Shown here piece by piece: positions 60,501-64,000 of a DNA stretch of 64,000 nt (its first letter is position 1; the number at the start of each line of letters is the position of its first letter). A program made the position numbers and the translations under genes. Origin of the DNA: Marchantia polymorpha subsp. ruderalis (taxonomy: Eukaryota; Streptophyta; Marchantiopsida; Marchantiales; Marchantiaceae); NCBI GenBank assembly GCA_037833965.1, contig AP031351.1, positions 29,338,501 through 29,402,500 on the forward strand, in the 5' to 3' direction. The notes beneath the pieces were generated by a model. That model searched no databases. It saw only the letters and a program-made list of their open reading frames with translations, and had not been told where the DNA came from.

Positions 60501-60904
60501 TGGACCGGAGCTCTGGGACATCAGCGCGGGGAGATCGGTTACTGGGCAGAACATGTGGGCCCTGGGGATGGTGGGAAGGCGATTTGGATGAGGCGGTGGG
60601 GGCACAGAGGGGGAATAGGTTTAGCGCGCACGCCAGAGAGCAAAGAGCTGCCGACGTCGACCCCTCCCCTACTCCCGCTCCCTTCCCCCCGTGCTGAGTG
60701 CTCCTCCTCATCGGGCGCCGCAGCTCCACTTTATTTCGAATTTTGAAACCCCACTTTCCTTCTCACTCTCTTGAAAATCCTTCTGACTCCCCTCTTCTCC
60801 CCTCCCTTGCCCACCCCAAACTCTCCCTCCTCATTGCTGAAGCGACGATGAGCGAGTGAGGGAGGGAGGCAGGCAGGCAGACAGGCAGCATTGAAACTAG
60901 TCCT
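60501..60904. other. GC-rich promoter-side region with GGCA microsatellite
   Basis: The sequence is CT-rich on the plus strand at about 60735-60830. A GGCA/CAGG tetranucleotide run lies at about 60867-60888. ORFs here overlap on both strands and are low-complexity. This is the 5' side of the minus-strand gene and may also serve the plus-strand candidate to its right. Confidence 0.4.
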
Positions 60905-61583
60905 ATGCTCCCCTGGTCCTCCCTACACGCAAGGATCTTGCTTGGTTGTGGAAGTATCACTACCGCGAGATCCTCCTCCAGTCTAGTGGGCCCTCATTCC
61001 GCACAAGCCAGGGTCGTGCTGCAAGTCAAAGGTAGCAGGAGAGCATCGAGTGCACCATTCTCTTGTATTCTTCCCCTTTTTCTGTCCTACTGTAGGTCTG
61101 TTTTGGGCGTTGCTATCACCTGGAACTGGGCAGTTCGCATTTCCGCTCATGCAAATTAAACTTCACAGTTCAGTGAGAAAGTATTTCATTCCCGCATGGA
61201 CGATGCAGTATCGTTCCACCATAACTCCTTATGATCTCATGAAGGTAAATCACTATCACGAACCATACTGAAAACTGGCTCTTGTTGAACCATATAAAAT
61301 ACATAAGTTACAATACAATCTATGAAATTTTCAAACGCAGAAGACTTTCAACTTGTACACGACGGGCTTAAAAACCTTGATATCGGGCTTTTTCTAATAG
61401 TACGTGCCAACTTTTTTTCCTGGTTCTAGAACTCTCTTGTGAATCGATCGGCACGTATAGGAAAAAAGAGCTGATAAGAGTATTTACGTGGAATGAATCC
61501 TTGTTCGATGCTGCTGACATGAAGGGTGCTAGAGTGAAACTGCATGGTGGCTGGGTTGAACTCAAATGAGAGCTTCTCAAGTG
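60905..61583 (+). other. Candidate plus-strand exons, unidentified
   Basis: GPHSAQARVVLQVKG near 60990-61035 precedes a GTAGCA donor-like site. After TACTGTAG near 61095, SGTGQFAFPLMQIKLHSSVR and TMQYRSTITPYDLMK run to the donor GTAAAT near 61245. After the acceptor TTTCCTGGTTCTAG near 61430, TYRKKELIRVFTWNESLFDA then ADMKGARVKLHGGWVELK run to a TGA near 61570. The exon phases I tried do not all agree, so the model is incomplete or the gene is decayed. No family is recognised. Confidence 0.3.
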
Positions 61584-61588
61584 AGTAA

Positions 61589-62085
61589 CTAACTGTCATG
61601 GAAAGTGAGCAGCGGAGGCATAGTACTTTCGAATTCATCTATTCGTAGCTGCCGTAGGTACATGTTGGAAGATCTGATGACTGCAACAGACAGAGCACCA
61701 ACGGGGAGGGCGCACTTTCTGAGATCCATTGGTTCTTTTCGCAATATATCCCTTGAACTCCGGAAAAGTGACACGAGTACAGGACTCGCATAGTAAGTAG
61801 AGTAGACCTCACTCTGCAATTTTGTGGCGTAGCCCGCGGGTGCGGGTGCTGGACCTGAACCATTTGAAACACTTCTTGAAACTTGATAGACTGATAAGTT
61901 TCCTTGATGGGTGAACGATGCTCGATACAGTGGACCAGCCCCACACATTCATCGAGATGATATGACGTGAATGGACTCCAGCAGCTCGAGCCTCGACTGC
62001 ATGGGAGGGAGTTAGTCAATTTCGGCCGACGTTCATTATGATGGCGGACATGTTTCTTTATCATTCCTTGTGTTTCCATATTCAA
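61589..62085 (-). other. Overlapping minus-strand ORFs, unidentified
   Basis: Two minus ORFs of 119 and 148 codons overlap in different frames. The first contains NGSGPAPAPAGYATKLQSEV and YSTYYASPVLVSLFRSSRDI. Both look partly protein-like and there is no decisive splice evidence. At most one can be real. Confidence 0.2.
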
Positions 62086-62837
62086 GACTTTGATTCTTGT
62101 CCCAACGTTTAGGCTTTACAAGAATTGTCTGCATTCTTCATATATGAATGTTCAAACTGAACCGTGGTCGTGATACGTCCATTGCAGTCCTCGGTGAGAG
62201 TTTTGACACTTTGGATGGAAGTGCCATGCGCGCACATACATGCTAATTAGTTCTCACTTTTGCAGATAATAGATAATTGAAGAAAGTCATTTTCTTTTGG
62301 AATAATTAATTGAGATAGAAGCAAGAGGAAAATGTGAATGGCGTGAGTATACATTGAAAGCTTAAGAATGCAAGGTTATCGTTACAACCAACATTTATAA
62401 CGTATCAAAAAATTTATGAATATATGATAGTATTTCAGATGATCTGACGTTACAGGCGTAGATTACATGTCATTTCACATTGTACATATCAAAGATATAT
62501 ATGTTGTTGGTAGAGGAATGGGGATAGCACTTTAAAAAGAGAAGAGGTATCACATAGTGCACGTAGAAGTCCACCGTCTTTGCCATGAATTATCGAGCTG
62601 ACCTTAGATAAATGCAAGTTAGTGATGTAACCAACTGGCTGTTAACAATAGATATTCATAAGGTACCAAGTTGCTCAATCGAGGTGCTAACTTCCCGTTC
62701 TCCAGATCGTAACTTTGGGTTATGAGTCGCAGAAAGAGTTGTTGGAGTCGAACTTCGGCTGCAATACGATTTTTTGCAAACTATCTACAAATGAAAATGT
62801 TGGGAGGAAGGAAATAATACATTAATATATACAAAAA
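62086..62837. other. No gene recognised
   Basis: This is moderately AT-rich sequence with no long open frame. Confidence 0.4.
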
Positions 62838-63290
62838 GTGATATCCATATTCTGTTCAGTTGGTCTTCGTCTTCCATCATTGTCTCCTGGCCATAAACTC
62901 TTGAGACCAGAGCGCACTCCACCACAAAAGGACGTCAGCAGGCGAACGACCTCACTAAATACCTGGACTCCTCATCATTTCCCGGTCAGATCTCTCGCAG
63001 GCGCCATCCTCTGTCTTGCAGATCTCGCTGCTGCGCAAGTTGGAGAAATGATGCGTCCTCCAAGTTTTCCCTCCGCATTAATCCACCGGGACTCTCCTCA
63101 AGGTTCAAACCAAGCGCCACAGCCTTTCTCCCTTTTCATCACCCACTTTTCTCCAAATTATGTAATCGCACCATGTATCCATCAAGAGATGCCCATTGAA
63201 GACGTCTCCGGGGGTTCTATCTGGGGGGTTTTCAAGCGGGGGCCAACGGACGAGCGACGACGAGCTGGCTCATCGCAAGCGGAGCCATGA
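62838..63290 (+). CDS. Hypothetical ORF with LIHRDSP motif
   Basis: This 150-codon ORF has a hydrophobic Ala/Leu-rich stretch (SLAGAILCLADLAAAQVG, about residues 52-69) resembling a signal peptide. It is soon followed by ALIHRDSP. LIHRDSP is the usual pro-segment opening of plant nepenthesin-like aspartic proteases. However, the expected downstream pattern and catalytic DTGS are not seen, and 50 residues precede the hydrophobic stretch. It may be a diverged first exon, a pseudogene or chance. Confidence 0.25.
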   Translation: MISIFCSVGLRLPSLSPGHKLLRPERTPPQKDVSRRTTSLNTWTPHHFPVRSLAGAILCLADLAAAQVGEMMRPPSFPSALIHRDSPQGSNQAPQPFSLFITHFSPNYVIAPCIHQEMPIEDVSGGSIWGVFKRGPTDERRRAGSSQAEP

Positions 63291-63980
63291 GTGCTGAAAC
63301 TAGTCACCTTCGAATTTCAGCTTTAGCTATGGTTAGGGGATGAGCTAACCATGGGGTGCTGGAGAGGTTTTAGGAAGTTCAAAATATAAAGCCTCAAAAA
63401 GCAAAATGACAAAGATCACGAGGAGCTGGAATGTGAAATGGCATTCAAGGAGGATGAGGAGTGCTGAATGAGCATCATACGAGCACTAACTTCGCCTTTA
63501 ATTTCAGATTCGAACTCCGACATCACCAAACTCAAAACTCAAAATGCATTTCAGCAGCATTATGGGCGGCAAATTAAACACTGCACCCGTTTATAGTTTT
63601 GATGTTGCTACAATTAGACGATTATGTCCACACTCTTCGCCAAATGTTTGTTCGCTTAGAACCAAATGATTCATCGGCTGGAAAAGAATGAGGCTCGAGG
63701 TCAAATTTATGTGCGTGTATCGGTCGACGTGTTCATGCAGACATTGTCTTTGCCGGAGCGTCCATGGAATTTGTGGACAGATTCCCGCTATGGCCAGATT
63801 AGGAGGAGGGGACAAAACTGTCGAGGCGAGCAGTCAGAGCCCACGGAGAGCTCAAGGCATCAAACTAACACTGGACCGACAGCGCCTTCGATAGGCTGTA
63901 TGGAGGAGGATTAAATTAGACCTGCTGGCTACGACGGAAGGCGATTTTAGTTCGATCGTAATAACTGTTACGACAGCTCC
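63291..63980. other. Upstream region of a gene beyond the window
   Basis: ORFs on both strands (63666-63914 plus, 63815-63591 minus) overlap and carry no motif. The stretch is best read as promoter-side DNA for the TATA box at the edge. Confidence 0.35.
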
Positions 63981-63983
63981 CTA

Positions 63984-63990
63984 TATATAA
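63984..63990 (+). promoter_or_regulatory. TATA box at the right edge
   Basis: TATATAA within CCCTATATATAAACTC is a strong plant core-promoter match on the plus strand. Transcription would begin about 30 bp downstream, just past the end of the window. Confidence 0.5.
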
Positions 63991-64000
63991 ACTCGGGGCT

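Noticed and set aside
60115-60729. 204-codon minus-strand ORF, the longest in the window
   Set aside because: Pro/Ser/Leu-rich and low-complexity. It spans the TATA-like box and pyrimidine-rich leader and overlaps the better-supported gene in another frame.
61605-61793. Plus ORF opposite the minus ORFs at 61.6-62.1 kb
   Set aside because: Both strands look equally protein-like here, which shows that visual impression alone cannot decide; no splice or motif evidence favours it.
1-64000. CRISPR arrays, operons, riboswitches, bacterial terminators
   Set aside because: Looked for and not seen. Introns and plant transposons show eukaryotic nuclear DNA.

Overview
This is plant nuclear DNA with low gene density. 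The evidence is a multi-exon gene with clean GT-AG introns, several plant-type transposon families in decay, and long AT-rich tracts broken by small GC-richer islands. My best guess is a bryophyte, possibly a liverwort related to Marchantia. That rests on remembered resemblance of the coiled-coil gag-like retroelement at 11.5-13.5 kb and on general gene style, so the taxonomic guess is weak.

1-21 kb is mostly mobile DNA. In order it holds: the 3' end of an unidentified reading frame; a three-unit degenerate repeat; a 623-bp pogo-like element; a 436-bp Stowaway/mariner-like element; a GA/CT-rich stretch with a three-copy tandem repeat; a decayed Ty1/copia pol followed by an LTR-like block; a minus-strand block of Ty3/gypsy-type remnants (gag-like coiled-coil ORF plus pieces of two different integrases); a plus-strand gag remnant split by a 931-bp hAT-type insertion; an inverted copy of the LTR-like block; and a second copia remnant.

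21-44 kb mixes AT-rich DNA with GC-richer islands. These carry coding-like but unidentified exons (21.6-23.2, 24.3-25.2, 28.4-29.0, 32.2-32.6, 38.8-39.0 and 43.5-43.8 kb). The stretch also has perfect short hairpins, a 60-bp tandem repeat, a microRNA-precursor-like foldback, a possible nuclear copy of mitochondrial large-subunit rRNA and a small MITE.

44.4-48.6 kb holds the one gene identified with confidence. It is a plus-strand MATE/DTX-family efflux transporter with seven exons, all joined in frame, and a TATA-like box upstream.

48.6-58.5 kb is AT-rich and essentially gene-free, with one 19-bp perfect hairpin. 58.5-64 kb is GC-richer. It holds a two-exon minus-strand gene for a 141-residue protein with a DEN motif and a D-box, which suggests a PATRONUS-type plant securin. 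It also holds several unidentified plus-strand open frames and a TATA box at the right edge for a gene that starts outside the window. Nothing resembles an operon; the two supported genes are independent.
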